A DNA stretch of 64,000 nucleotides, taken from the NCBI RefSeq assembly GCF_917563885.1, contig NZ_CAKJTG010000012.1, positions 50,491 to 114,490 on the forward strand, given 5' to 3'. Position 1 is the stretch's first letter, and the number at the start of each line of letters is the position of its first letter. Source of the stretch: Pseudoneobacillus rhizosphaerae. Its GTDB lineage: Bacteria; Bacillota; Bacilli; Bacillales; Cytobacillaceae. The notes beneath the pieces are model-generated. The model did no database searches. It saw only the letters and a list, made by a program, of their open reading frames with translations, and was not told the origin of the DNA. Shown one piece after another: positions 1 through 8,947 of the stretch. A program made the position numbers and the translations under genes.

Positions 1-1
1 A

Positions 2-1174
2 AAAGTTTGGTTTGCAAGTAAGGAAGTTGGAAAAGTCGTAGAAAAAGACCTGCTTGAGCTTGTGAAAAAGCGCAATGAAGCAGCACAACTTCTTGGTTAT
101 GATAACCATCATCAAATGGGCTTTGCCCTTCAAGAACTGGACCGTGATGAAGTATTCGCTATTTTCAACGAACTCATTGCTCAATCAGATGAATCCTACC
201 GCTCGATGAAGAAAGAACTAGATGAGCGTTTAGCAACTAAATTTGGCATCAATACAGAAGACATTCGCCCTTGGCATTATGTCGACCCATTTTTCCAAGA
301 GGCTCCACCATCTGATTCCACCAATTTAGATCCTTTTTACAAAGGGAAGGATATTGTTCAAATCACAACCGATACATTTAACTCATTAGGGATTGAAATT
401 GATGATTTGTATGCAAAAAGTGATTTGTTCCCAAGAGAAAAGAAAAACCCAACGGCCTTCTGCTCGGATATTGACCGCGAAGGCGATGTTCGTGTCCTGT
501 GTAACTTACAGGAAGATGCTTATTGGATGGAAACGAACCTACATGAATTTGGCCATGCGGCTTATTTCAAGTATGTAGATTCAGCCCTTCCATTCGGATT
601 ACGTACAGTAAGTCATACGTTAACAACTGAAGCAATCGCGATGTTATTTGGAAAAATGGGCAAAGACCCACGCTGGTTAAAGCGCTTCTTACAAGTAGAT
701 GAAGCAACCGTAAATGAACTTGCTCCTGAATTAGCAAAGTACCAACAGTTACAAATGCTGGTTTCAGCTAGATGGATTATTACTTTTGTATTTTTCGAAA
801 AAGAGTTATACGAAAATCCTGATCAAGACTTAAATGCATTATGGTGGAAAACCGTGAATGAAGTGCAGCTCGTCACTCCTCCTGACTCAACAGATAATCC
901 AGATTGGGCTGCTAAAATTCACTTTACACTTGCCCCTGTTTATTATCAAAACTATTTACTAGGAGAATTAATGGCGGCACAGCTTCTTCGTTACATTGAA
1001 ACGAATATTTCTCCTGAATTTTTCACTAAAGAAACTGGAGAATTGCTCATTAATCAATTCTTCAAACCAGCTGCACTCTATGACTGGAATGAAAAAATTA
1101 GCCGTGTAACAGGTGAAAAATTGAACCCTGCTCATTTTGTTGATGTTTATTGCAAAACTGAGGTAAAAAGTTAA
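2..1174 (+). CDS. M2-family (ACE-like) zinc metallopeptidase, 5' end outside window
   Basis: The reading frame is open to the left edge (frame begins at base 2), so only the C-terminal ~390 residues are present; the GTG at 62 is an internal valine, not the start. The gluzincin motif HEFGH is encoded at about 542-556, and a downstream TTEA segment (about 613-624) supplies the likely third zinc ligand. The segment RPWHYxDPFFQEAP and the overall order match bacterial members of the peptidase M2 (angiotensin-converting-enzyme-like) family of about 500-530 residues; M3 oligopeptidases share HEFGH, so family assignment rests on the flanking sequence. Expected to be a cytoplasmic peptidase removing dipeptides from C-termini. 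The gene ends in a strong hairpin shared with the convergent gene. Confidence 0.8.
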   Translation, partial: KVWFASKEVGKVVEKDLLELVKKRNEAAQLLGYDNHHQMGFALQELDRDEVFAIFNELIAQSDESYRSMKKELDERLATKFGINTEDIRPWHYVDPFFQEAPPSDSTNLDPFYKGKDIVQITTDTFNSLGIEIDDLYAKSDLFPREKKNPTAFCSDIDREGDVRVLCNLQEDAYWMETNLHEFGHAAYFKYVDSALPFGLRTVSHTLTTEAIAMLFGKMGKDPRWLKRFLQVDEATVNELAPELAKYQQLQMLVSARWIITFVFFEKELYENPDQDLNALWWKTVNEVQLVTPPDSTDNPDWAAKIHFTLAPVYYQNYLLGELMAAQLLRYIETNISPEFFTKETGELLINQFFKPAALYDWNEKISRVTGEKLNPAHFVDVYCKTEVKS

Positions 1175-1187
1175 CCAAGTAAAAATA

Positions 1188-1223
1188 GATAGCTAAGACC
1201 AATGGTCTTAGCTATCATTTTTA
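1188..1223. terminator. bidirectional intrinsic terminator
   Basis: A 13-bp perfect stem (1188-1200 with 1204-1216, loop AAT) is followed by a T-rich tract on the plus strand and preceded by an A-run (1181-1185), so it can terminate both converging genes. Confidence 0.8.
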
Positions 1224-1239
1224 TAGTGGCCGACATTGT

Positions 1240-1905
1240 CTATTGCGAGATTATAGAAGGTCTGCTTGACTTAATCTTGCTAGATTTTCGCTTCAACCAA
1301 AACTCCATAACTACTAGATTCCCAATCAAACTAACCCAAATAGCTACTGTATAACCGAGTTGAAAATTATCAAATGAATAGCCTATAACTGCTGACCAGA
1401 ATCGAAAGGTTATAGCAACGAATGTTACTGCATAGCTACGGTACATCCAATTTTCATGTAGTTTGAATTGCTTATTTCGTACATGTCTATATGCCAAATA
1501 AGTAGTATATAGCCAAGCTATCGATAATGTAAAAAAGCCTATCTTTGAAATGATGCCTCCAAATGCATAAAAGGATAAATAAACACCAGTAATCCCACTT
1601 ATAAGAATAGTAGTGATATAGATTTTCCCAAGATTTCGATGTAAGTTCTTCCTTTTAATACGAATCTTCTTAAAGAATTGAAACGGACCTATTACGATAG
1701 CAAGTGAAGCTGTTACAATATGAAACAATAAAACGATATTCCAAGGTTGATAGTGAAAATCATATAATTCCATTCCTTGTTCAATTAGTGTCTTATTTGT
1801 GCTAGCAGGATCCAATAATAAATAACGAATAATAGCAGAAATGGCTAACCCAAATGCTAAAAAAATAACAAGTCCAAGTCCAATCCGTTTACTAACAAGC
1901 TTCAA
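1240..1905 (-). CDS. DUF2306 family integral membrane protein
   Basis: 221 residues with about six to seven hydrophobic segments. It carries the features of the DUF2306 family: a KNLHRxLGKIY segment after the second helix (residues ~86-96) and an HENWMYRSYAVTFVAITFR segment (residues ~150-168), whose histidines and arginines are conserved in the family. The start is a TTG preceded by GGGGGG seven bases upstream. Function is unknown; it should lie in the cytoplasmic membrane. It is monocistronic, converging on the M2 peptidase. Confidence 0.7.
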   Translation of the reverse strand: MKLVSKRIGLGLVIFLAFGLAISAIIRYLLLDPASTNKTLIEQGMELYDFHYQPWNIVLLFHIVTASLAIVIGPFQFFKKIRIKRKNLHRNLGKIYITTILISGITGVYLSFYAFGGIISKIGFFTLSIAWLYTTYLAYRHVRNKQFKLHENWMYRSYAVTFVAITFRFWSAVIGYSFDNFQLGYTVAIWVSLIGNLVVMEFWLKRKSSKIKSSRPSIISQ

Positions 1906-1976
1906 TAATATCCCCCCAAAGTATAACTATTAATCCATATTATTACATAACAGGAAATTCTTTAAAAGGTTTATTC

Positions 1977-2008
1977 AAAAAAAAAAGGGCCCGCTACTAG
2001 CAGACCCT
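1977..2008 (-). terminator. intrinsic terminator of the 2022-2669 gene
   Basis: On the minus strand a 10-bp stem (arms 1999-2008 and 1986-1995, two G-U pairs, 3-nt loop) is followed by ten T residues. Confidence 0.8.
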
Positions 2009-2021
2009 ACTCAAAACGTTC

Positions 2022-2669
2022 CTATCGAACAAACTCAAAAAACACCCCATCACCAATCTTAACAGATTGCTTCAGCAATTCCTTTAAATCCTTACTCACC
2101 CAATAAGTTTGCAAACTCTCACCAATATATACTGACACACACCAAGCATCGACTTCCCGCGCACCATCAAATATTTTTTCTAAACCTAATACCTCGATAC
2201 GGACGATGACTGTATCGTTAACCATATGGTTAAAAGCCTTTATCTCATTTTTATAACCATTTTCCAAAGGCAAAAGTCTAAGTATCAATTCAATCGAAAA
2301 TAAATCAAATACTCCATCCTCTAAAACATGTTTGTTTGTATTTTCGATACCTTCTTCTTCAAAAGCTACTTCTACCTCATTTGAATGATAATCTAGATAA
2401 ACATTTCTTTGACCATGGTCAGTGCAGGCAAGTGGTTCAAAGGTTGGTAAATGAAGCGTTACATTCACCGTTCTATTTGGCTTATTTGGATTTAAAAATA
2501 TCAACCTTTGTTTTCTATACAGCAGATCTTTACCTTTATCTACAACCACTTCTTCAGAAGTAGAACCAATAACGGTTTGAATGCCATTTTCAATCCAAAC
2601 CACCTTTTTCAGATCAGAACACTCACTAAATGAATTCCAAGCAATAGAACCTTCACCCGTTTTTATCAT
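2022..2669 (-). CDS. uncharacterized protein, DUF3108-like fold suspected
   Basis: 215 residues without signal peptide or membrane segment. The C-terminal half (residues ~125-205) has the pattern of DUF3108-type beta-rich proteins: a run of Leu before a GYK segment, alternating strands, a DAWCVSV strand and a QTYWVSKDLKELLK segment. I do not recognise a specific function. It is preceded by a GAGAG-type ribosome binding site and followed by its own terminator. It lies 30 bp downstream of the murG paralogue on the same strand and may be cotranscribed with it. The family guess is inference from sequence pattern only. Confidence 0.5.
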   Translation of the reverse strand: MIKTGEGSIAWNSFSECSDLKKVVWIENGIQTVIGSTSEEVVVDKGKDLLYRKQRLIFLNPNKPNRTVNVTLHLPTFEPLACTDHGQRNVYLDYHSNEVEVAFEEEGIENTNKHVLEDGVFDLFSIELILRLLPLENGYKNEIKAFNHMVNDTVIVRIEVLGLEKIFDGAREVDAWCVSVYIGESLQTYWVSKDLKELLKQSVKIGDGVFFEFVR

Positions 2670-2699
2670 TCATCTCTCGTCCCCTTTGCCGATATCCTA

Positions 2700-3767
2700 C
2701 TATTTTATTTTTGCTATTTCCTCTAGAATCAATTTAATCGCTTGACCCTGCACTGATTTAGCCATAGTTTCCTTAAATTGGGCTCTGTTTTTCTCTAATT
2801 TTTCTAAGGTTTGTTTCAAAGATTCTTTAGTTAGACTTTCTTCTTCTAATGTCAGGGAGTATCCCTTCTCTTCAAAGCTTTTTGCATTTAAGATTTGATC
2901 TCCCCTGCTTTGTGCTTTACTTAATGGAATAATTAACATCGGTATTTTCAATGCTAAAAATTCGAAAATAGCATTGGAGCCGCCTCTTGTAAGAACAGTA
3001 TCGGTTACGGCCAAAATATCAGGAAGCTCTTCATGTATATATTCGAATTGTTTATAACCAGGTAATCCTATTAAGCTTTGATCAACATTCCCTTTTCCAC
3101 ACAAATGCACAATTTGATATTTTGAGGTTAAATCATGAATGGATTCCCTGACAGCTTCATTGATTTTTTTAGCACCTAAGCTTCCACCCATAATAGTCAA
3201 AACAGGTAGCTTATGATGAAATCCTAAAAAACGTCTACCCTGTTCGGGTGAACCATTTAAGATTTCTTTTCTAATAGGTGAGCCAATTGCCCTTGTTTGA
3301 TTCTTCGGGAAAAATTTTTCTGTCTCTTCGAATGAAGTAAAGATTTTCGTTGCAAATCGTTGTGATATTTTATTTGCTAAACCAGGTGTCATGTCACTTT
3401 CATGGATAAAAATAGGAATCCCAAGTGATCTAGCTGCCACAATAACTGGTACGGAAACAAATCCACCCTTTGAGAATACTAAATTAGGTCGCATCTTTTT
3501 CAAAATCTTCCTTGCCTCTAGACATCCTCTTAAAACTCTAAATATATCCTTTACATTTTCGAAATCAACATATCTTCTTAGCTTACCACTGCTAATTTCA
3601 TGATAAGGAATATTTATTTTTGTAATCAATTCCTTTTCAATTCCCTTTTTCGAGCCAATATATTTAATATTCCATTCTTGATGATCCAATTCATTAATAA
3701 TCGCTATATTTGGTGTAACGTGACCTGCTGAACCCCCACCAGTAAAACAAATAGTCTTTTTAGTCAT
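2700..3767 (-). CDS. MurG-family UDP-GlcNAc:lipid I transferase paralogue
   Basis: 355 residues, full length for MurG (GT28). The N-terminal glycine-rich loop GGGSAGHV (residues 10-17) and the C-terminal donor-binding region GSLGAKKINE, RGGSNAIFEFLALKIPMLIIPL are all present, as is the HESDMTPGLANK acceptor-side motif (canonical HEQNxxPGLxNr). MurG adds GlcNAc to lipid I at the inner face of the membrane to make lipid II. No cell-wall genes flank it, so this is likely a second, stand-alone MurG such as those known in the B. cereus group rather than the copy of the division cluster. The ATG follows a strong AGGAGGAAG site. Confidence 0.8.
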   Translation of the reverse strand: MTKKTICFTGGGSAGHVTPNIAIINELDHQEWNIKYIGSKKGIEKELITKINIPYHEISSGKLRRYVDFENVKDIFRVLRGCLEARKILKKMRPNLVFSKGGFVSVPVIVAARSLGIPIFIHESDMTPGLANKISQRFATKIFTSFEETEKFFPKNQTRAIGSPIRKEILNGSPEQGRRFLGFHHKLPVLTIMGGSLGAKKINEAVRESIHDLTSKYQIVHLCGKGNVDQSLIGLPGYKQFEYIHEELPDILAVTDTVLTRGGSNAIFEFLALKIPMLIIPLSKAQSRGDQILNAKSFEEKGYSLTLEEESLTKESLKQTLEKLEKNRAQFKETMAKSVQGQAIKLILEEIAKIK

Positions 3768-3837
3768 ACTTCCTCCTGTTGGTACCTAAATTATTCATTA
3801 ATTAAATTATATCTTATCTTAGTAAAAACATGCCAAA

Positions 3838-3887
3838 AAAGCGTGGTGCCAGAGGTCTTCCAAACTAGTTGGATAACTTCTGGCACC
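3838..3887 (-). terminator. hairpin downstream of the MATE gene
   Basis: GGTGCCAGA.. and ..TCTGGCACC arms (3845-3856 and 3876-3887) enclose an inner TCCAA/TTGGA stem; T-rich sequence follows on the minus strand. Confidence 0.65.
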
Positions 3888-3894
3888 TTACCTA

Positions 3895-5265
3895 TTATAT
3901 CACTTCTTTTAATTGTGCGTTATTAAATACTCGTTTCTGAATGTAAATGAGTCTTATTGATAAGCATATTCCAGCCGCTAATAATCCAACCGTCAACCCA
4001 ATCCAATAGCCCGCAGCACCAAGGTTGGTTTCATGGGCTAAAAAATATCCGACTGGTAAACAAATCAGCCAATAGGCAATAAGGGTCATAATAAAAGCAA
4101 TATTAACATCTTTATATCCCCGTAATGCTGCTAATGCGGTTGCCTGAATGGCGTCTGATATCATAAAAAACAGCGCATAGATCAGAAATTTCCCAGTTAA
4201 TATTATAACTGCCGAGTCATTTGAGTAAAATCCAGCTACTTCAGTACGGAAAATAACAACGAACAATCCTGCAACAATGGCAATGACGATTGATAAATAA
4301 ATTCCGAGCCAAGCATAGGATTTAGCATCCTTATAACGCCCTGCACCAACTTCGAATCCAACTAAAACAGTCTGTGCCATTGAAATACTCATCGGTATCA
4401 TATACAAAAAGGCGACAATATTTAAGGCAGTTTGATAGGCTGCAATCGTCGTAATATTAAATTTACTAATTAAAAAGGTTACTACTGCAAACATACTCGT
4501 TTCAAAAAAGATGGAAAGTCCCATCGGTACACCTATTTTTAAAATTTCCATAGATTTGGAAAGCTCAAACTTTTTAAAATTGGACAAACTCGCATAATTC
4601 GAAAAAGGATGTTGGGTTTTAAGAATAAATGCGGTCATTCCAGCTATGAGCCAAAAGGTAATCGATGTTGCATAACCTGCCCCTGATCCACCTAGTTCTG
4701 GAAACCCAAAGCGCCCAAATATAAAAACATAGTTTAAAATGAAATTGATTGGTAATGAACATAGTAAAATCACCATCACCACTCGCGTTTTTCCTAACGC
4801 ATAAATAAAGGACCTTAATACATTAAATACAAACAGCGGAATGATACCAAAACTTAAACCAATCAAATATTCATATGCCACTCCTCGTACAGTTGATGGC
4901 AAATTCATTAGATCTAAAATAGGATTCAACAAGAAAAATCCGATTAGGAGTACTATTACTGCTATAATTACCGCAAGATAAATACCATGTGACAGGACCG
5001 AGGAAACCTCTTTATTTTTCTTTTCTCCAAATTTCTGTGCCGCAATCGGTGAAACCGCTAGAAGGATTCCACTTAACCCCGTAAAGACGGGATTCCAAAT
5101 AGCCGAGCCAATAGCTACACCAGCCAAATCGGTAGCATTATATTTCCCTGACATGATGGTGTTAAAGAAGACCATGGAAAACATACCAAGCTGCGTAATC
5201 AAAATCGGAATTAATAATACAAATAAGAGCTTTATTTTTTCTTTTGTACTATAAGTTTGTTTCAT
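3895..5265 (-). CDS. MATE family multidrug efflux transporter
   Basis: 456 residues with twelve predicted membrane helices in two similar halves, the standard length for MATE (NorM/DinF type) exporters. Typical MATE segments are visible near the start (helix 1 with PILITQLG, then MSGKYNATDLAGVAIG) and in the second bundle. MATE proteins export cationic drugs or metabolites in exchange for Na+ or H+. The substrate cannot be deduced. It is monocistronic, with a hairpin terminator just downstream. Confidence 0.85.
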   Translation of the reverse strand: MKQTYSTKEKIKLLFVLLIPILITQLGMFSMVFFNTIMSGKYNATDLAGVAIGSAIWNPVFTGLSGILLAVSPIAAQKFGEKKNKEVSSVLSHGIYLAVIIAVIVLLIGFFLLNPILDLMNLPSTVRGVAYEYLIGLSFGIIPLFVFNVLRSFIYALGKTRVVMVILLCSLPINFILNYVFIFGRFGFPELGGSGAGYATSITFWLIAGMTAFILKTQHPFSNYASLSNFKKFELSKSMEILKIGVPMGLSIFFETSMFAVVTFLISKFNITTIAAYQTALNIVAFLYMIPMSISMAQTVLVGFEVGAGRYKDAKSYAWLGIYLSIVIAIVAGLFVVIFRTEVAGFYSNDSAVIILTGKFLIYALFFMISDAIQATALAALRGYKDVNIAFIMTLIAYWLICLPVGYFLAHETNLGAAGYWIGLTVGLLAAGICLSIRLIYIQKRVFNNAQLKEVI

Positions 5266-5335
5266 TCAAGTTCCCCTTAGTTGAAAAATATGAGAATAGC
5301 AAACTTTATTATATGCTATGAGTGCAGGAAAATGC

Positions 5336-5396
5336 CACAAAAAAAGAGGTTAACATATCGAATCGCGGTTAACGATCCATAGTCAGCCTCTTTTTA
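5336..5396 (-). terminator. intrinsic terminator of the sigma/anti-sigma operon
   Basis: AAAAAGAGG..GAC / GTTAAC..CCTCTTTTT arms at 5341-5354 and 5382-5395 flank a loop; the minus strand ends in a T-run. Confidence 0.65.
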
Positions 5397-5399
5397 TTT

Positions 5400-6224
5400 T
5401 TAGTCTACCTTAATAACTCCTATCACATATCCTTCATAGACTACCTCATTTTCCACAACTTCAGGTCCCTCTACTTGATCAGCTCTAATGGAAATATTAG
5501 CTAGAACCTCTACCTTTTCTGCTGGGAATTTACCTGATCTTGACCCTGAATGAATCATCTCTCCATCCACTTTATATGGCTCAGGTGAATAGGTTACATT
5601 TGTTTTATTAGCTTTTGTAATCGTACCCGTTGTCTTATCTATTTCTACAATGACTTGCATCCGAATCGTTGTATGTGATTTTTCGGAAATAACCTCCCTA
5701 AACACCAATTTTTCATTCGAATCACCTAATGACTCCCCATATCTATAAAGAAGTTCATTTGTTTTTTTATCACGAATATCGACTATTGTATAGTCCCCTT
5801 CTATTCTTCTATCAATAAACACTTCTGCTTTTTTGAAAGGAATTCCAAAATATACATCCTCTATTCCTATTTGATGTTCAGGCAATGCTAAATCAATTGG
5901 ATCAAGAGTCTGACTTTGAGTAGGTGCCTTAGTATTAAGATCTGTTTGTTCGGTTGGTGCCCCTGGTTTATCGGAATTGATACTATCTTCAACGAAAGCA
6001 TTATTAAAAGTAAAAAACGATATGGCAATTACGGCAGCTGCTGCGGTTGTTGCCAAACCAGCATATACTTTCATCATATTTTTTTCCCACCTTTTTCTCT
6101 TTTCGTGTTTGGCAGAGAACGAATGGATTTCAACAAGCATTTGCTCCTGAACCTGCTTTTGCAAAATAGGCTTCGGTAGTTCTCTTAGCTCGTTTAGTAA
6201 GTCATTGTGTTTTTCGTTTGACAT
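5400..6224 (-). CDS. anti-sigma factor for the adjacent ECF sigma factor
   Basis: 274 residues: a cytoplasmic N-terminal domain (~1-46), one membrane helix (~49-70, Ala/Ile/Phe-rich), and an extracytoplasmic domain rich in charged residues and beta strands. This is the topology of anti-sigma factors such as RsiX. The start codon overlaps the stop codon of the sigma gene by one base (TAATG), so translation is probably coupled. It should hold the sigma factor inactive at the membrane until an envelope signal is received. The sequence does not show which signal or which protease releases it. Confidence 0.7.
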   Translation of the reverse strand: MSNEKHNDLLNELRELPKPILQKQVQEQMLVEIHSFSAKHEKRKRWEKNMMKVYAGLATTAAAAVIAISFFTFNNAFVEDSINSDKPGAPTEQTDLNTKAPTQSQTLDPIDLALPEHQIGIEDVYFGIPFKKAEVFIDRRIEGDYTIVDIRDKKTNELLYRYGESLGDSNEKLVFREVISEKSHTTIRMQVIVEIDKTTGTITKANKTNVTYSPEPYKVDGEMIHSGSRSGKFPAEKVEVLANISIRADQVEGPEVVENEVVYEGYVIGVIKVD

Positions 6225-6724
6225 TACATAAACCTCTCTTTCTCTTTTTGTAATGCTTTTATGGCCCTATGAAAGGTTAATCTCACTTTTTCATTCTTCC
6301 AATTCAGGATCTCCGCCGTTTCCTCTACTGATAATTCTTTAATCCCACGTAGTATGATGACATCTCGATAGTTTTTCTTTAGTTGTTGAATAGCATCGTA
6401 TAAATCTTTATTTGTCTCACTCAATTTTAGAAAACTTTCTGGGGATTTGGATTGGTGCGATTCTTGATTCCCCATTAAGATTAAATTTTTAATTTTCAAC
6501 CTTTGTTTTCTCCTTATTTCATCTATGGCTATATGTCTGGCAATACTAAATAGCCATGTCTTCGGACTCGATTTCTCTTCAAAGGAATCCATATTCTTAA
6601 TTGCCCTAATAAAAACTTCTTGTACTAAATCCTCGACATCACTGGATCCAATGTAATAAATTAAAAATTGATATAGATCATTACTATATTGATGAAACCA
6701 ATCACTTATTCTAGTGTTAGGCAT
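6224..6724 (-). CDS. ECF sigma factor, SigX-like
   Basis: 166 residues with sigma region 2 (DLVQEVFIRAIKNMDSF.., then KTWLFSIARHIAIDEIRRKQR) and region 4 (YRDVIILRGIKELSVEETAEIL, helix-turn-helix to residue ~160). Length and sequence resemble B. subtilis SigX, an ECF factor that controls cell-envelope charge genes including pssA; here pssA lies immediately upstream on the same strand. The start follows a GGGGGA site. A candidate ECF-type promoter directly precedes it, consistent with autoregulation. Orthology to SigX is inferred. Confidence 0.8.
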   Translation of the reverse strand: MPNTRISDWFHQYSNDLYQFLIYYIGSSDVEDLVQEVFIRAIKNMDSFEEKSSPKTWLFSIARHIAIDEIRRKQRLKIKNLILMGNQESHQSKSPESFLKLSETNKDLYDAIQQLKKNYRDVIILRGIKELSVEETAEILNWKNEKVRLTFHRAIKALQKEKERFM

Positions 6725-6759
6725 GATAAAATCCCCCGGGTTTTTTTAACTACTCATTA

Positions 6760-6785
6760 GTCGACTGAAACATCTTTTCGTTTCA
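6760..6785 (-). promoter_or_regulatory. candidate ECF-sigma autoregulatory promoter
   Basis: On the minus strand TGAAAC (6785-6780), a 16-bp spacer, then CGAC (6763-6760). This matches the ECF pattern AAC..CGNC expected for a self-regulated sigX-type gene. It lies between the pssA terminator and the sigma gene. Confidence 0.5.
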
Positions 6786-6803
6786 CTTTTTTTAAAATTT
6801 CTC

Positions 6804-6835
6804 CAAAAAAAAGTAAGCTACTTGTGCAGCTTACT
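6804..6835 (-). terminator. intrinsic terminator of pssA
   Basis: AGTAAGCT / AGCTTACT stem (6828-6835 and 6812-6819) followed by eight T on the minus strand; the arm overlaps the pssA stop codon. Confidence 0.75.
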
Positions 6836-7529
6836 AGTCAATATCTTTTTTATTTTTCCCTTTTACAAATCTATACAGTAAATAGGCAATGTATAAAGGT
6901 ATAATAATATAGATGAGATAAGGAAATTTTTCTTTTGTTTCTCTGTATATAACAAATAGTAATGAGCCTACAAATAACGTAACGATTGTGCCATACTTCG
7001 GTAGAGGTATTTCTTTAAAGCTCGGAATTCTTATTCTACTAACCATAAGGAAGCAAAGCCCTGTGAATACAACCGTTGTGATGATATTCGGAATTTTGTC
7101 TCCAAATAAAGTAAGTAAGGCAAGGATACCTCCAGCTGCCGTTATCGGGACACCGATAAAATAATTTAAGGAAGTTTTATCAGAACTAATATTAAATCTT
7201 GCTAATCGATAAGCACCAAACAATGGAAATAATCCTGCGACTGCTAATCCTAATAAACCAAATTGATAAAAATATGTATAATACACTAAAAAAGATGGCG
7301 CTACGCCAAACGTCACAACATCAGCAAGAGAGTCAAGCTCTTTTCCTAAAGCTCCATTTACCTTTAACATCCTTGCCAATCTGCCATCCATACTATCAAA
7401 CATCATCCCGATGATAATGAGGATGGCCGCATTTTTGTACTCCCCACTCGCTGCAAAGCCAATCGAGAGAAAACCGCAATAAAGATTTCCAATCGTAAGC
7501 ATGTTTGGAATTAATTTAATAAAACGCAC
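6834..7529 (-). CDS. pssA: CDP-diacylglycerol--serine O-phosphatidyltransferase
   Basis: 231 residues, polytopic. It has the CDP-alcohol phosphotransferase motif DGRLAR-x8-G-x3-D-x3-D (residues ~48-70: DSMDGRLARM .. GKELDSLAD) that binds CDP-diacylglycerol and divalent metal. The enzyme makes phosphatidylserine, the precursor of phosphatidylethanolamine, in the membrane. It is longer than the ~177-residue B. subtilis enzyme owing to extra C-terminal helices and a KGKNKK tail. The start is a GTG behind AAAAGGAG. It is followed by the SigX-like pair, which in B. subtilis regulates this step. Confidence 0.85.
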   Translation of the reverse strand: MRFIKLIPNMLTIGNLYCGFLSIGFAASGEYKNAAILIIIGMMFDSMDGRLARMLKVNGALGKELDSLADVVTFGVAPSFLVYYTYFYQFGLLGLAVAGLFPLFGAYRLARFNISSDKTSLNYFIGVPITAAGGILALLTLFGDKIPNIITTVVFTGLCFLMVSRIRIPSFKEIPLPKYGTIVTLFVGSLLFVIYRETKEKFPYLIYIIIPLYIAYLLYRFVKGKNKKDID

Positions 7530-7694
7530 TAGTAGATATCACTCCTTTTAAAGTTTCACCTATGTTATCATGTATTAATTTTAGCAATATAATCCATTCT
7601 TTAACTTTAAGTTTTATCTATTATAGCATTTATTTCATTTCCCTGCTTACTATACTCAGAAAAATCACGACAGGTTTCCTGTGAAAAGCCAAAG

Positions 7695-7750
7695 CAAAAG
7701 AGACTAATTCAAAGATCGTTAAAAAACGATTTTTAAATTAGCCTCTTATT
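7695..7750 (-). terminator. hairpin terminator of the XRE gene
   Basis: Outer arms 7699-7709 and 7736-7747 (AGAGaCTAATT/AATTAGcCTCT) and inner arms 7711-7720 and 7725-7734 form a long stem; the minus strand continues into TTTTGC. Confidence 0.6.
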
Positions 7751-7769
7751 ATTTACCATATGTAGACAT

Positions 7770-7967
7770 TTATATTGATACGTCACCAATTTTAAAGCTC
7801 CAATTAAATGCTTTTGTGATTTTTTCTAATATAGAGATTTGTGGGTCGATTAAGCCTTGTTCAAGCTTTGTAACAGTTTCAGTATCTAAACCAACCACAT
7901 TAGCAAATTCTTCTATTTCTAATCCTTTTAAAGTTCTCATATTCTCTACTTGTTGTGCGATTGTCAT
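7770..7967 (-). CDS. small XRE-family HTH DNA-binding protein
   Basis: 65 residues, essentially one Cro/CI helix-turn-helix: EIEEFANVVGLDTETVTKLEQGLIDPQISILEKITKAF covers the HTH core (residues ~17-54), followed by a short tail. It has no partner domain. It sits alone between pssA and the BMC operon, on the same strand, behind an AAGGTG site. A target cannot be assigned. Confidence 0.75.
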   Translation of the reverse strand: MTIAQQVENMRTLKGLEIEEFANVVGLDTETVTKLEQGLIDPQISILEKITKAFNWSFKIGDVSI

Positions 7968-8057
7968 TTTTCCACACCTTTCTATGATGTAAGCGGTTAC
8001 TTAAGAACAATTATACTAGATTTACTATTCTTTTTCAATAACTCAAAGATTCAGAAA

Positions 8058-8094
8058 TAAAATAAAGTTAAGGCCCTTAAATTTTTAAGGGCCT
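8058..8094 (-). terminator. terminator of the BMC operon
   Basis: A perfect 10-bp stem, AGGCCCTTAA (8071-8080) with TTAAGGGCCT (8085-8094), loop ATTT; the minus strand runs into TTTATTTT. Confidence 0.8.
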
Positions 8095-8113
8095 GTAGAA
8101 TATTTTAAAAAGG

Positions 8114-8917
8114 TTAATAACTTCCTGTTCCTTTTTCACCTTTAACAATTGCAATACCAGCACTAGCGCCAATACGTGTTGCTCCAGCTGCTACTAATTT
8201 ACGTGCTGTGTCTAAATCACGAACACCAGCAGATGCTTTAACACCAATATCTGGTCCTACTGCTTCACGCATTAAGGCAATATCTTCTGGAGTTGCAACT
8301 CCAGGACCAAATCCTGTTGAAGTTTTTACAAAGTCCGCTCCAGCCATTTTTGCTAGCATACAAGCTTTTTTCTTTTCTTCGTCTGTTAAGAAACCAGTTT
8401 CGATAATGACTTTTAAGATAGCCTGACCTTTAATGGCTAATACTAATCCTTCAATATCCTTCTTTACCGTTTCGTAATCACCAGATTTTAAAGCACCAAT
8501 GTTTATAACCATATCGATTTCGGTTGCTCCGTCTGCTAACGCATCACGTGCTTCAGAAACTTTTGTGAATGTGCTAGTTGCCCCTAATGGGAATCCTACA
8601 ACTGTCGTAATACCAACCTTGCTTCCTTTTAAAACTTCAGCAGCTGTACGAACCCAGTATGGATTCACACAAACAGTTGCGAAATTGTACTCGATTGCTT
8701 CCTTACAAATTTGCACGATTTGTTCCTTTGTGCTTTCAGGCTTTAATAATGTATGATCAATCAGTCGGGCCACCTGTGGTCCAGTAATGACTTTGTTGTC
8801 AAAGTAAGATGATTGTGTTGTGCTAACAGCTTGAGGGGCTGGTTGGCTTGCACCTGCATTCGTAATTTGAGTCATTACTTGTTCTGTAATTTGTTTAATC
8901 AATAATTCCATGTCCAA
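8114..8917 (-). CDS. deoC: deoxyribose-phosphate aldolase with N-terminal encapsulation-like extension
   Basis: 267 residues against ~220 for ordinary DeoC. DERA cleaves 2-deoxyribose-5-phosphate into acetaldehyde and glyceraldehyde-3-phosphate. The Schiff-base lysine lies in KTSTGFG (residue ~197), the second lysine in VKASAG (~226), and the catalytic aspartate in EIDMVINIG (~134). The extra ~40 residues start with an amphipathic helix ([16 protein letters not shown]) followed by an Ala/Pro/Gln/Ser-rich linker, the form of a BMC encapsulation peptide. It is the last gene of the BMC operon and probably the signature enzyme of the compartment. A strong GGAGGTGA site precedes it. Confidence 0.93.
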   Translation of the reverse strand: MDMELLIKQITEQVMTQITNAGASQPAPQAVSTTQSSYFDNKVITGPQVARLIDHTLLKPESTKEQIVQICKEAIEYNFATVCVNPYWVRTAAEVLKGSKVGITTVVGFPLGATSTFTKVSEARDALADGATEIDMVINIGALKSGDYETVKKDIEGLVLAIKGQAILKVIIETGFLTDEEKKKACMLAKMAGADFVKTSTGFGPGVATPEDIALMREAVGPDIGVKASAGVRDLDTARKLVAAGATRIGASAGIAIVKGEKGTGSY

Positions 8918-8947
8918 CTGAACTCACCTCCGTAAAAACTTTAAGTT

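Noticed and set aside
3838..3887. Imperfect nested palindrome considered as an operator or mobile repeat
   Set aside because: Its position right after the MATE stop and T-rich flank are explained by a terminator.
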